Both the position numbers and the translations under genes were made by a program. From Arthrobacter sp. AZCC_0090 (lineage in GTDB: Bacteria > Actinomycetota > Actinomycetes > Actinomycetales > Micrococcaceae), in assembly GCF_014207375.1 (NCBI RefSeq), contig NZ_JACHEE010000011.1, forward strand, positions 62,001-126,000: a DNA stretch of 64,000 nt, in the 5' to 3' direction. Positions 17,340-26,420 of the stretch are shown one piece after another. Under the pieces are notes generated by a model that saw only the letters and a list, made by a program, of their open reading frames with translations, was not told the origin of the DNA and searched no databases. Position 1 is the stretch's first letter, and each line of letters begins with the position of its first letter.

Positions 17340-18080
17340 ATGGCATCCTCGCACTCCATGACCAACAACCTTCCCCAGCTCAGCCACCCGGACGGTTCCC
17401 CCATCCGCGCCCTTGTGGTGGACGACGAACCCAGCCTCGCCGAGCTCATGAGCATGGGCCTCCGCATGGCGGGTTGGTCCGTAGCCGTGGCGGGCGACGG
17501 TCCCGCAGCGGTAAAGCTCGCCAAGGATTTCCGGCCGGATGTCCTGGTGCTGGATGTGATGCTTCCAGGGTTCGACGGCGTTGAGCTGTTGGGCAGGATC
17601 CGCGCCTTTGCCCCTGAGGTGCCTGCGCTCTTCCTCACAGCGAAGGACGACGTCCAGGACCGCATCGTCGGGTTGGCCGCCGGCGGGGACGACTACGTCA
17701 CCAAGCCGTTCAGCATGGAAGAAGTCCTGCTGCGCCTGCACCGCCTGGTCCAGCGTTCCGGCGTGGCCGCGATGGACACGGCCGAACTGGTTGTGGGCGA
17801 CCTGACCCTGAACGTAGATACCCGCGAAGTCACCCGCGGGGGCGAAGACATCCAGCTCACGGCAACCCAATTCGAACTCCTGCGCTACCTCATGGAGAAT
17901 CCCAAACGCGTGGTCAGCAAGGCCCAGATCCTGGACCGCGTGTGGGACTACGATTTTGGCGGGCAAGCCAACATCGTGGAGCTCTACATCTCATACCTGC
18001 GCAAGAAAATCGAAGCCAACCACCCGCCCATGATCCACACGGTGCGCGGGGCCGGCTACGTCATCAAGCCCGCCGAATAG
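17340..18080 (+). CDS. OmpR-family response regulator
   Basis: Two-component response regulator of 246 residues. The receiver has acidic pocket residues Asp28/Asp29 (LVVDDE), phospho-acceptor Asp72 (LVLDVMLPG), the switch Thr in FLTAKDD and Lys in TKPF. The C-terminal winged helix reads LTATQFELLRYLMENPKRVVSKAQIL and HTVRGAGYVIKP. The ATG at 17,340 has GGAGAG seven bases upstream, so upstream in-frame ATGs are not used. The sensor kinase gene begins 13 bp after its stop, forming an operon. It resembles TcrX/PrrA-like actinobacterial regulators. Confidence 0.94.
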   Translation: MASSHSMTNNLPQLSHPDGSPIRALVVDDEPSLAELMSMGLRMAGWSVAVAGDGPAAVKLAKDFRPDVLVLDVMLPGFDGVELLGRIRAFAPEVPALFLTAKDDVQDRIVGLAAGGDDYVTKPFSMEEVLLRLHRLVQRSGVAAMDTAELVVGDLTLNVDTREVTRGGEDIQLTATQFELLRYLMENPKRVVSKAQILDRVWDYDFGGQANIVELYISYLRKKIEANHPPMIHTVRGAGYVIKPAE

Positions 18081-18093
18081 CCCGGGGCGCCGA

Positions 18094-19569
18094 ATGTCCG
18101 CACTCTCGGGTATCCCTCGCCAAACGGATTACCAGTGGTTCAATCCATCAACCTGGCACCTGCGCACACGCCTGATCCTGGTCTCCATGGCCCTCCTCGT
18201 GGCCATCTGTGGAGCCGTGGGCGTCGTCAGCTACGCCTCCATGGACCTGTTTCTCACGAAGCAGCTCGACGAGCAATTGATGCAGGCCTCCCATGGCCGC
18301 CCGCCCATCGGTGATCCAAATGGACGCTCGGATCCTTTGGATGCCCGGGGTCAGAGCATCGGCACGCTGAATGCCCGCATTCTTGGCGGGCAAGTGAGCA
18401 GCGCTGGGTTCTTGTCCCCGGACGCCACACGTACGAACTTGTCACCCAACGATGCCGCGGTGCTGTTGGCGCTGCCCCACGATGGACGTCCGGTTGATCG
18501 GAGCCTTTCCAAGGGCGGCTACCGGCTGGTGGCCACCGCAACCCCCTACGGCGATGTGATCATCACTGGCCTGCCACTCGCCTCAAAAGAGGACACCGAA
18601 GCCTCGCTCGTGTGGACCATGGTGCTGGTGTCCTTGGGCGGACTGGTGCTGATTGGACTCGCGGGAACTGTGTTGATCCGCCGCACCATGCGCCCACTAG
18701 AGCAACTCTCCGACGTTGCCACGAAGGTGTCGAAGCTTCCGCTCGACGCCGGTGAGGTGGCGCTCGCGGTGCGCGTTCCGGCGTCAGCGGCCCACCCGGG
18801 TACAGAGGTGGGAAGCGTCGGCCATGCTTTGAACCTGATGCTGGACAATGTTTCCAGCGCCCTCGAGGCACGCCAGCTGAGCGAAACCAAGGTGCGCCAG
18901 TTCGTGGCCGATGCCTCGCACGAGCTGCGGACTCCGCTGACGGCGATCCGCGGCTACACCGAGCTGTTGCGCATGACGGAGAAGTTCACCGAGGACGGCC
19001 GCAAGTCCCTGGGCCGGGTCCAGAGCCAGTCCGAGCGAATGACCACCCTCGTGGAGGACCTCCTGTTGTTGGCGCGGTTGGACGAAGGCAAAGCACCGGA
19101 GTTCACCGACGTGGACCTCACACAGTTGGTGATAGAGACCGTCAGTGACGAGAAAGTCATGGCCCCCGAGCACATCTGGCAGCTCAAGCTCCCGGATGAG
19201 CCCCTGACGGTCCGCGGAGACACCACGCAACTCCACCAGGTCCTGGCCAATCTGCTCTCCAATGCCCGCAAACACACAGAGGCGGGCACCACGGTGGTCA
19301 CGGGAGTCATGCGCTCGGCCGATGGCAGCGCCGTGGTCACAGTGACCGACAACGGTCCCGGCATTCCGCCTGAATTCCAAGGCAGGATCTTCTCCCGCTT
19401 TGCCCGCGCCGACGCCGCGCGTTCCGGTTCCGAGGGCACGTCCGGGCTCGGCTTGTCGATTGTTGAGTCCATTGTCCAGGCCCATGGCGGCACTGTTGAG
19501 GTAGTCTCGCGTCCGGGCCGGACGGAGTTTGCCGTGCGCCTTCCGGCGCTCAGGACCGCCACGGCCTGA
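18094..19569 (+). CDS. Sensor histidine kinase
   Basis: Membrane sensor kinase of 491 residues. A transmembrane helix near residues 25-50 and a second near 168-190 enclose an extracytoplasmic sensor region. HAMP follows (RRTMRPLEQLSDVA), then the H-box FVADASHELRTPLTAIRGY with the phosphorylated His near residue 274, the N-box HQVLANLLSNARKHT, the G1 box DNGPGIPPEF and the G2 box GTSGLGLSIV. It partners with the response regulator directly upstream. The signal sensed is unknown. A hairpin (about 19,583-19,640) after the gene may terminate the operon. Confidence 0.94.
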   Translation: MSALSGIPRQTDYQWFNPSTWHLRTRLILVSMALLVAICGAVGVVSYASMDLFLTKQLDEQLMQASHGRPPIGDPNGRSDPLDARGQSIGTLNARILGGQVSSAGFLSPDATRTNLSPNDAAVLLALPHDGRPVDRSLSKGGYRLVATATPYGDVIITGLPLASKEDTEASLVWTMVLVSLGGLVLIGLAGTVLIRRTMRPLEQLSDVATKVSKLPLDAGEVALAVRVPASAAHPGTEVGSVGHALNLMLDNVSSALEARQLSETKVRQFVADASHELRTPLTAIRGYTELLRMTEKFTEDGRKSLGRVQSQSERMTTLVEDLLLLARLDEGKAPEFTDVDLTQLVIETVSDEKVMAPEHIWQLKLPDEPLTVRGDTTQLHQVLANLLSNARKHTEAGTTVVTGVMRSADGSAVVTVTDNGPGIPPEFQGRIFSRFARADAARSGSEGTSGLGLSIVESIVQAHGGTVEVVSRPGRTEFAVRLPALRTATA

Positions 19570-19582
19570 AGGCCATCCGGAA

Positions 19583-19640
19583 GATCACGACGCCGGAGCG
19601 CGGCGAGCGCAAGTCGGCGCACCGGCGTCGTGATCTCCGT
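19583..19640 (+). terminator. Hairpin after the two-component operon
   Basis: GATCACGACGCCGG and CCGGCGTCGTGATC form a perfect 14-bp stem around a GC-rich loop. No T tract follows, so termination is plausible rather than certain. Confidence 0.5.
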
Positions 19641-19714
19641 TACCTAAATGTGACTTAAGCGGGGACCTCCTGTACCGTCGAATAGGTGCGCAGGGTATCC
19701 CCGGCCACCGCCGG

Positions 19715-19900
19715 GTAGGCGCCGAGCTCTGCCACTCCCCGGTGCCCGAACACTCCAGGCAGAGACGGGGGACCCAGGTCTCCGGGCAAGCGCTCATGTT
19801 GAGCCGGCCCTAGGGGTGAAGCCGTACCGCCACGATTCTCAGTGGCCACGGCCGGATGACCTCATCCGAATCCGACAGCTAACTCCGCAGGCGTTGAGAG
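19715..19900 (+). ncRNA. c-di-AMP riboswitch (ydaO/yuaA type)
   Basis: The untranslated leader carries the conserved blocks of the ydaO class in order: GCCGAGCTCTGCCA, GGGGGACCCA, GGGGTGAA, and CGAATCCGACAGCTAAC followed by GCAGGCGT. In actinobacteria this class precedes cell-wall hydrolase genes, as here. Binding of c-di-AMP usually turns expression down. The ribosome site GAGAGG overlaps its 3' boundary and the ATG is at 19,910. Confidence 0.9.
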
Positions 19901-19909
19901 GCAATCACC

Positions 19910-20641
19910 ATGTCTGGTTCCAAGAATCAGTCGCGCCCTGTTGCGCGCCACCGCGGCGAACCTGCCCGGACAAACAAGTCACGTTCCACCCTGAGGCGAG
20001 CAGCCGCAAACCTCGGCCCCAGCCAGCGCATGGCCGTTGTTGCCGGCGTTGTTGCTGTGTTCCTCGGGGCAGGCGCAGCCAGCCAGGCCGCCGGACAGGC
20101 CATCAGCGCCCAGGACCTGAGCCGGGCGTCCGAATCGCGCACCGTCGCAGAGCACAACGCGACCCCGTCCGCCACCGCCACGCCATCGGCGAGCGCAAGT
20201 GCCAGCGCAAGTGCCAAGCCGAGCACCGCGCCGACTCAGGCACCTGCTCCCGCTCCGGCCGCCGTCGTTCCCCAGGCCGCCGCACCGGCAGCGCCGGTGG
20301 CACCCGCCGCTCCCGCAGCTCCGGTCGCCGTCGATGACCCCGCCGGCGCCCAGGCCTACGCCGCGAGCATGCTTTCTTCCTACGGTTGGGGCCAGGGCGA
20401 AATGTCCGCCCTGATCACTTTGTGGAACAAGGAATCCGATTGGCGGACCACTGCCACCAACGCATCGAGCGGCGCCTACGGCATTGTGCAGTCGTTGCCC
20501 GGCGAAAAGATGGCCTCGGAAGGCGCCGATTGGCAGACCAACTACCAGACCCAGATCCGCTGGGGCCTGAACTACATCAAGCAACGCTACGGATCCCCGT
20601 CCGCGGCTTGGGCCTTCCACTTGGCCCACAACTGGTACTAA
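19910..20641 (+). CDS. Secreted transglycosylase (SLT-like) domain protein
   Basis: A 243-residue exported protein. A basic N terminus precedes a hydrophobic helix MAVVAGVVAVFLGAGAASQA, then a long Ser/Ala/Pro-rich wall-spanning linker with PSASASASASA-type repeats. The C-terminal 85 residues are a lysozyme-like fold: LITLWNKESDWRTTATN (catalytic Glu in KES), SSGAYGIVQSLPG and IRWGLNYIKQRYGSPSAAW. It probably cleaves or remodels peptidoglycan outside the membrane. The c-di-AMP riboswitch directly upstream fits a cell-wall role. Confidence 0.9.
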   Translation: MSGSKNQSRPVARHRGEPARTNKSRSTLRRAAANLGPSQRMAVVAGVVAVFLGAGAASQAAGQAISAQDLSRASESRTVAEHNATPSATATPSASASASASAKPSTAPTQAPAPAPAAVVPQAAAPAAPVAPAAPAAPVAVDDPAGAQAYAASMLSSYGWGQGEMSALITLWNKESDWRTTATNASSGAYGIVQSLPGEKMASEGADWQTNYQTQIRWGLNYIKQRYGSPSAAWAFHLAHNWY

Positions 20642-20657
20642 ACGCACAAAGCACTCA

Positions 20658-20690
20658 AGAGGTCCGTCCCGTCAGGGGCGGACCTCTTCT
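20658..20690 (+). terminator. Terminator after the transglycosylase gene
   Basis: AGAGGTCCGTCCC and GGGGCGGACCTCT pair around the loop GTCA, followed by TCTGCGTT. The stem is 13 bp (one G-U type mismatch possible). Confidence 0.85.
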
Positions 20691-20774
20691 GCGTTAACCG
20701 GCCTTACCCACTTCCACAGGTACATCACAGCTTGCGCCTAAAGCCTTCAAATTCGGCAGCGCCACTCTGGATTC

Positions 20775-22202
20775 ATGACGCTCATCGAATCCACCACAGG
20801 AACCCTGAAGGACCCCGCGGTGGTGCCGCCGGGCCCCCCGATGCACCCCATTCAACGCAGCGCTGTCGCTCAACACAACGCAGTGCGGCGCGCCCCCGTG
20901 GACATCCGCACCGCTGTCCCCGTCCTCGACGTCACGATCCCTGTCTTCAACGAGGAACGCGACCTCGAAAAGTGCGTGCGCAGGCTTCACGGCCACTTGC
21001 GTGAATCCTTCGCACACGGCTTCCGCATCACCGTGGCCGACAACGCCAGCACGGACAGCACCTTGAAGATCGCCGAGCGGGTGGCTAGGGAACTGCCGGA
21101 GCTCGTGGTGGTCCATCTGGAGGAGAAGGGACGCGGCAACGCCCTGCGCAAGGTATGGCTCGCATCGCCGTCGCCGGTTCTGGCCTACATGGACGTGGAT
21201 CTTTCCACGGATCTCGCCGCACTAGCTCCCCTTTTGGCGCCGCTGATCTCCGGCCATTCGGACCTCGCCATCGGCACACGGTTGGCGCGCAACTCCCGGG
21301 TTGTCCGCGGCCCCAAGCGCGAATTCATCTCCCGCAGCTACAACCTGATGCTGCACTCGTTCATGGGCGCCCGCTTCAGTGATGCCCAGTGCGGCTTCAA
21401 AGCGATCCGGGCAGATGTGGCGCAGCAGATCCTCCCCCACACCATGGACAACTCCTGGTTCTTCGACACTGAACTCCTTGTCCTCGCAGAACGCTGCGGC
21501 CTCCGGGTCCACGAAGTGCCGGTGGACTGGATCGACGATCCCCATTCCAGCGTCGACGTGGTCCGCACCGCCCTGGCCGACATCCGCGGCATGGCCCGAC
21601 TCACGCGGGACCTCGTCTCCGGACGGATTCCCATCCCGGAACTGCGTGCAGCCCTTGCGCGCGGGCCGCTCCCGGCGTCGTCCCGAACCGCTGAACAGAG
21701 CCCCCGCAGCAGCCTGTTCGGGCAACTGGTCCGGTTTGCCGCGATCGGTGCTGCGTCCACCCTCGCCTATGTGCTCATCTTCCTGTTCTGCCGCGGCTTC
21801 ATGGACCCGCAGCTGGCCAACTTCCTAGCCCTGCTCATCACGGCTATCGCCAACACCGGCGCCAACCGGCGCTTCACCTTCGGCATCCAAGGCGGCAACC
21901 CCGTCAGGCACCACTTCGAGGGATTGATCGTCTTCGGTATCGGCCTGGCACTCACTTCCGGAGCGCTCGCCCTGGTGCACAGTACGACGACGCCGGACCG
22001 CTGGGGCGAGCTCCTCACCGTAGTCGGGGCAAACCTCGCCGCCACCGCGGTCCGCTTCCTGTTGTTCCGCCTATGGGTCTTCCGGCAGCCAACCGCTCGA
22101 CCGGCGCAGGTCCCGCCGGCGCAGCCGGCGCAGCCGGCCCAGCCAGAGCCAGTGATCGAATCAACCACGCCAGACAGCCCGCTCACAGAAACGGCAGCAT
22201 GA
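20775..22202 (+). CDS. GT2 glycosyltransferase fused to GtrA-like membrane domain
   Basis: A 475-residue bifunctional protein. Residues about 45-290 form a family 2 glycosyltransferase of the dolichol-phosphate mannose synthase type: VTIPVFNEERDL, VADNASTDST and the metal-binding AYMDVDLSTDL. The C-terminal part (about 315-440) has four transmembrane helices of the GtrA type (LVRFAAIGAASTLAYVLIF, ANTGANRRFTF). It likely charges a polyprenyl phosphate with a sugar and flips it outward for the two GT39 enzymes encoded next. Its stop overlaps the start of the next gene (ATGA). Confidence 0.9.
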   Translation: MTLIESTTGTLKDPAVVPPGPPMHPIQRSAVAQHNAVRRAPVDIRTAVPVLDVTIPVFNEERDLEKCVRRLHGHLRESFAHGFRITVADNASTDSTLKIAERVARELPELVVVHLEEKGRGNALRKVWLASPSPVLAYMDVDLSTDLAALAPLLAPLISGHSDLAIGTRLARNSRVVRGPKREFISRSYNLMLHSFMGARFSDAQCGFKAIRADVAQQILPHTMDNSWFFDTELLVLAERCGLRVHEVPVDWIDDPHSSVDVVRTALADIRGMARLTRDLVSGRIPIPELRAALARGPLPASSRTAEQSPRSSLFGQLVRFAAIGAASTLAYVLIFLFCRGFMDPQLANFLALLITAIANTGANRRFTFGIQGGNPVRHHFEGLIVFGIGLALTSGALALVHSTTTPDRWGELLTVVGANLAATAVRFLLFRLWVFRQPTARPAQVPPAQPAQPAQPEPVIESTTPDSPLTETAA

Positions 22203-24316
22203 TGACCTCCACGATCTCTCCCGCAGGCACCGAATCCGCAGCCGGAACCGACACGGCAGGTCCCGCCGTCGGAACTGTCACTCCTGGTTCCGGCGACGCA
22301 GCGCACGGCCGCCGCTCGACCGGCCCGTCAACCCCCGGGGCCTCGAGTACCACGCCCCGCTGGGCCAGTTACGTCTTTGGCCGGCAGCCTCGCTGGGTGC
22401 GTCCGTCCGCCGCCGGGCTCCTTGTGTCCACCGCGTTCTTGTATCTCTGGAATCTCGCGGCCACCGGGTATGGAAACTCCTTCTATGCTGCGGCCATCCA
22501 GGCCGGTACCAAGGACTGGACGGCGTTTCTGTTCGGTTCGCTCGACGCCGGCAACGCCATCACCGTGGACAAGCCACCTGCTTCCCTGTGGATCCCTGCC
22601 TTGGCGGGCCGGATCTTCGGCTTCTCGCCCCTGAGCATGCTGGTTCCCGAAGCGCTGATGGGCGTGGCCGCCGTCGGACTCCTCTATTTGACGGTCAAGC
22701 GCGTGTCAGGACCGGGCGCGGGTTTGTTGGCCGGTGGTGCCTTGGCACTGACTCCGGTGGCCGCACTCATGTTCCGCTTCAACAATCCCGACGCCATGCT
22801 CACGCTGTGCCTCGTGTTGGCGGCGTACTTCACCACTCGCGCCATCGAACGCGCGGGCTGGAAGTGGCTCGCCGCTGCCGGCGCCGTGGTGGGCCTCGCG
22901 TTCCTGAGCAAGATGCTGCAGGGTTTCCTGATTGTTCCGGGCCTAGGACTGGCCTACCTGTGGGCTGCACCCACGACGTTGCGTCGGAGGCTGCTGCACT
23001 TGCTCGGCGCATTGGCCGGCATCGCAGTGGTGGCCGGCAGCTATATCGCACTTTTCCAACTGACTCCGGCCTCGGCACGGCCTTACATGGCAGGCTCGAC
23101 AACCAACAGCTTCCTTGAGCTGACCTTCGGCTACAACGGCCTGTCCCGTATCACTGGCTCGGGCGAAGGTATGCCGGGCGGCGGAGGCGGCGCGCCCGCC
23201 GGTGGACTTGGTGGCTTCGGCGGTGGCGGTGGCGGCAACGCTGGCTTCGGTGGAGCTGCCGGGATCACCCGCATGTTCGGCACGAGCTTCGGAGGAGAGG
23301 TCTCCTGGCTTCTGCCCGCCGCCTTGATTCTGCTGGCGGCCGGCCTGTGGTTCACCCGCCGGGAAGCACGAGCCTCCCGCACCCGCGCTTCCCTCATCCT
23401 GTGGGGTGGCTGGCTTCTGGTCACCGCTGGCGTATTCAGCTTCATGAGCGGCATCGTGCACCCCTACTACGCGGTTGCGCTTGCTCCGGCCATCGCGGCC
23501 TTGGTGGGCATGGGCAGCGTGGAATTGTGGCGTGGCCGCGGGTACTGGCCAGCCCGGATCATCCTGGCGGTGGTGGTCCTCAGTAGTTCAGTGTGGTCCG
23601 CGGTTCTCCTGGGCCGCGATGCTTCATGGCTTCCTTGGCTGCGCATTGTGATCGTCGTCCTGGGTGTGGTGGCGGCCGCTGCAATCCTGCTTCGCCTCGA
23701 CTCGCTACGCCCTGCCAGCCAAAATACTGCCGGCCGGTTCCGCAACGCGGCGGCCGCGGCCGTCGTCGTCGTTTCCCTTCTCGCCGGCGGCCTCGGCACG
23801 GCGGCGTGGACCCTCGCGACGGCAGCTACCGCGCACTCCGGTTCCATTCCGACGTCGGGTCCCAGCGGCTCCGCGATGGGCGGCTTCGGGGGCCGTGCTG
23901 GCGGATTCGGTGCTGCACGTGCCGGTGCTGCACGTGCTGGTGCTGATGGTCAAACTGCCGGCGGCCCCGGTTCGGAGGGAACGGCCGACGCCGGACTGAC
24001 CGCGTTGCTGACGTCCACCACCACCACGTGGTCCGCGATCGTTTCCGGCGCCACCCAGGCCGCCAGCCTCGAGCTGGCCACGAACACCAACGTGATCGCA
24101 CTCGGTGGCTGGAACGGCGGCGATCCCTACCCCACGCTGGCACAGTTCCAGGACATGGTGTCCAAGGGACAGATCGGCTACTTCATCGCTGGTGGCGGCA
24201 TGGGTGGCGGTGGATTCGGCGGCCGGGGCGGAAACTCCGAGGTGGCAGCTTGGGTTCAGGCCAACTTCCCAGCCCAGACAGTGGGCAACTCCACCGTCTA
24301 CAAGCTGGCGAAGTAG
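22199..24316 (+). CDS. GT39/ArnT-like membrane glycosyltransferase, paralog 1
   Basis: Integral membrane glycosyltransferase of about 705 residues that transfers a sugar from a lipid carrier to an envelope acceptor. About ten or more transmembrane helices are visible. Signature segments are AAIQAGTKDWTAFLFGSLDAGNAITVDKPP (in pieces: DAGNAITVDKPPASLW) and MFRFNNPDAML. A large external Gly-rich insert (about nt 23,160-23,265) and a second Gly-rich block near the C terminus are unusual. The start is set by ATGA overlap with the GT2-GtrA gene; frames further upstream lie inside that gene. The next gene is a clear paralog. Confidence 0.88.
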   Translation: MMTSTISPAGTESAAGTDTAGPAVGTVTPGSGDAAHGRRSTGPSTPGASSTTPRWASYVFGRQPRWVRPSAAGLLVSTAFLYLWNLAATGYGNSFYAAAIQAGTKDWTAFLFGSLDAGNAITVDKPPASLWIPALAGRIFGFSPLSMLVPEALMGVAAVGLLYLTVKRVSGPGAGLLAGGALALTPVAALMFRFNNPDAMLTLCLVLAAYFTTRAIERAGWKWLAAAGAVVGLAFLSKMLQGFLIVPGLGLAYLWAAPTTLRRRLLHLLGALAGIAVVAGSYIALFQLTPASARPYMAGSTTNSFLELTFGYNGLSRITGSGEGMPGGGGGAPAGGLGGFGGGGGGNAGFGGAAGITRMFGTSFGGEVSWLLPAALILLAAGLWFTRREARASRTRASLILWGGWLLVTAGVFSFMSGIVHPYYAVALAPAIAALVGMGSVELWRGRGYWPARIILAVVVLSSSVWSAVLLGRDASWLPWLRIVIVVLGVVAAAAILLRLDSLRPASQNTAGRFRNAAAAAVVVVSLLAGGLGTAAWTLATAATAHSGSIPTSGPSGSAMGGFGGRAGGFGAARAGAARAGADGQTAGGPGSEGTADAGLTALLTSTTTTWSAIVSGATQAASLELATNTNVIALGGWNGGDPYPTLAQFQDMVSKGQIGYFIAGGGMGGGGFGGRGGNSEVAAWVQANFPAQTVGNSTVYKLAK

Positions 24317-24322
24317 GTTCCG

Positions 24323-26398
24323 ATGACCACCTCCTACTCGACGGAAGCCGGTTCCAAGCCAGATGAGTCGGAGCAGCCGATCCCGTTGGTCCTGCGACCG
24401 CGCTTGGTGCCCTTGCCGCGGACGCAGGTCCGGGACGAGCAGTCCCGCACCGGCCGAAGCCGAAGCGAAAGCCGCCCAGCCCTGCGGCACCGCGTGGAAC
24501 TTGCCGGGGTGCTCCTCGCAACGGCGGTCCTGTATCTCTGGAACCTTGGCGCTTCCGGCTGGGCCAACCCGTTCTATTCCGCGGCAGCCCAAGCCGGTTC
24601 GCAGGATTGGGCTGCCTGGTTCTTCGGATCCTCCGACGCCGCCAACTCCATCACGGTGGACAAGCCGCCGGCATCGCTCTGGATCATGGGCCTCTCGGTA
24701 CGGATTTTCGGGCTGAGCTCCTGGAGCATCCTGGTTCCCGAGGCGCTCATGGGCGTTGCCACGGCGTGGCTGCTGTACCTGGCAGTCCGGCGGGCCGCGG
24801 CCCCCGCCACCGGCGATCTACGGCTAGCACACCGGGCCGGGCTGCTTGCCGCCGTCGTCATGGCCATCACCCCGGTGGCCACGCTGATGTTCCGGTTCAA
24901 CAACCCGGACGCCCTGCTGGTGCTGCTCATGACGGCCGCCGGCTACGCCACACTGCGGTCCATCCAGGACAACAAGCTGGGCTGGCTCCTGCTGGCCGGG
25001 GTGTTCCTGGGCTTCGGCTTCCTCACTAAGCAACTCCAGGTGCTGCTGGTGGTACCTGGATTTGCCATAGCATATGTAGTTGCCGCGCAGGGTGGAGTGG
25101 GCCGTCGCCTGCTTCGACTTCTCGGCGCTGGGGCAGCGATGGTGGGAGCCGCCGCTTGGTGGCTCGCCGTCGTCGAACTCATTCCGGCGAACATGCGGCC
25201 CTACATCGGCGGCTCCCAGAACAACTCCATCCTGGAACTGACGCTGGGCTACAACGGCCTGGGCCGACTCAGCGGACAGGAGACCGGCAGCGTGGGGGGC
25301 GGCAACGGCTGGGGGGTTCCAGGGCTGTTCCGCATGTTCAACAGCGAGTTCGGCGGCCAGATCGCGTGGTTGCTTCCCTCGGTGCTGGTTCTCGGGGCCG
25401 GGCTCCTGTGGCTTGGCCGCCGTGCCCCGCGCACGGATGGCGTCCGTGCCTCGGTGATCGTGTGGGGCTCGTGGGTGCTTGTCACCGGGCTCGTCTTCAG
25501 CTTCATGGCCGGCATCATCCATCCCTACTACGCGGTAGCCCTGGCTCCGGGCATGGCCGGTCTCGCGGGCTTGGGCGGGGTGCTTTTGTGGCAGCACCGG
25601 GCCCAGCTCGTCGCCGCCGTATTGCTCTCCGTGGCGATTATCGCTGCAGGACTCATGGCGTTCGAGCTCTTGGGCCAGACGCCGGCCTTTGTCCCTTGGT
25701 TGCGCTGGCTGGTGCTGTTCGGCGGTTTCGCCACGGCGGCCGGACTGCTGCTCGCCGGACGCTTCGCCTCCCGGACCATCCAGCGCACGACGGCGGCACT
25801 CGCCCTCGCGGCATCGCTCGCCGGGCCGTTGGCCTACTCGATTTCAACGGCGTCCGTGACGCACAGTGGTGCAATCGTCAGTGCGGGTCCGACGGCGGGA
25901 TTCGGTGGCTTCGGCGGAGGCGGCTTCGGCGGCCGGGGCGGTTTCGGACAGAACGGCACTGGCCAAAACACAACACCGCAAGCCCTTCAGCAGCCCGGCG
26001 CGCAAGGCGGCTTTGGCGGGAACCGGCAAGGCAGCGGTATGGGCGGTCTTCTCGGCTCCACCACGCCGTCGTCGGAGTTGGTGGCCGCACTGAAAACCGG
26101 CGCCTCGAACTACACTTGGGCGGCCGCCGTCGTGGGTTCCAACAATGCGGCCGGCTACCAGCTGGCCACAGAACTGCCCGTCATGGCGGTGGGCGGATTC
26201 AACGGAACGGATCCGTCTCCCACGCTTGAGCAGTTCCAGCAGCTCGTGGCGCAGGGCAAAATCCACTACTTCATCGCCGGTGGGACCATGCAAGCCGATA
26301 GTGGGTCTGCCGCTCCGGCCCAGATCGCGCAATGGGTGGCTGCGAACTTCCAGGCGCAGACCATCGGCGGAACCACGGTGTACGCGCTGGCCGGCTGA
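24323..26398 (+). CDS. GT39/ArnT-like membrane glycosyltransferase, paralog 2
   Basis: A 691-residue paralog of the preceding gene, six bases downstream. Shared landmarks are NPFYSAAAQAGSQDWAAWFF, DAANSITVDKPPASLW, MFRFNNPDALL, the NNSILELTLGYNGLGR loop, FMAGIIHPYYAVALAP, and a C-terminal block with VMAVGGFNGTDPSPTLEQF. Gly-rich external inserts also occur, but the one in mid-protein is much shorter than in paralog 1. Tandem duplication then divergence is the likely origin; the two may use different acceptors. The N terminus has an extended basic cytoplasmic tail. Confidence 0.88.
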   Translation: MTTSYSTEAGSKPDESEQPIPLVLRPRLVPLPRTQVRDEQSRTGRSRSESRPALRHRVELAGVLLATAVLYLWNLGASGWANPFYSAAAQAGSQDWAAWFFGSSDAANSITVDKPPASLWIMGLSVRIFGLSSWSILVPEALMGVATAWLLYLAVRRAAAPATGDLRLAHRAGLLAAVVMAITPVATLMFRFNNPDALLVLLMTAAGYATLRSIQDNKLGWLLLAGVFLGFGFLTKQLQVLLVVPGFAIAYVVAAQGGVGRRLLRLLGAGAAMVGAAAWWLAVVELIPANMRPYIGGSQNNSILELTLGYNGLGRLSGQETGSVGGGNGWGVPGLFRMFNSEFGGQIAWLLPSVLVLGAGLLWLGRRAPRTDGVRASVIVWGSWVLVTGLVFSFMAGIIHPYYAVALAPGMAGLAGLGGVLLWQHRAQLVAAVLLSVAIIAAGLMAFELLGQTPAFVPWLRWLVLFGGFATAAGLLLAGRFASRTIQRTTAALALAASLAGPLAYSISTASVTHSGAIVSAGPTAGFGGFGGGGFGGRGGFGQNGTGQNTTPQALQQPGAQGGFGGNRQGSGMGGLLGSTTPSSELVAALKTGASNYTWAAAVVGSNNAAGYQLATELPVMAVGGFNGTDPSPTLEQFQQLVAQGKIHYFIAGGTMQADSGSAAPAQIAQWVAANFQAQTIGGTTVYALAG

Positions 26399-26420
26399 GT
26401 GTTGGCTGCCCTCGGGCTCG

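Noticed and set aside
23160..23265. Gly-rich repeats in the GT39 gene as a separate repeat element
   Set aside because: They stay in frame within the protein and recur in the paralog, so they are part of the coding sequence.
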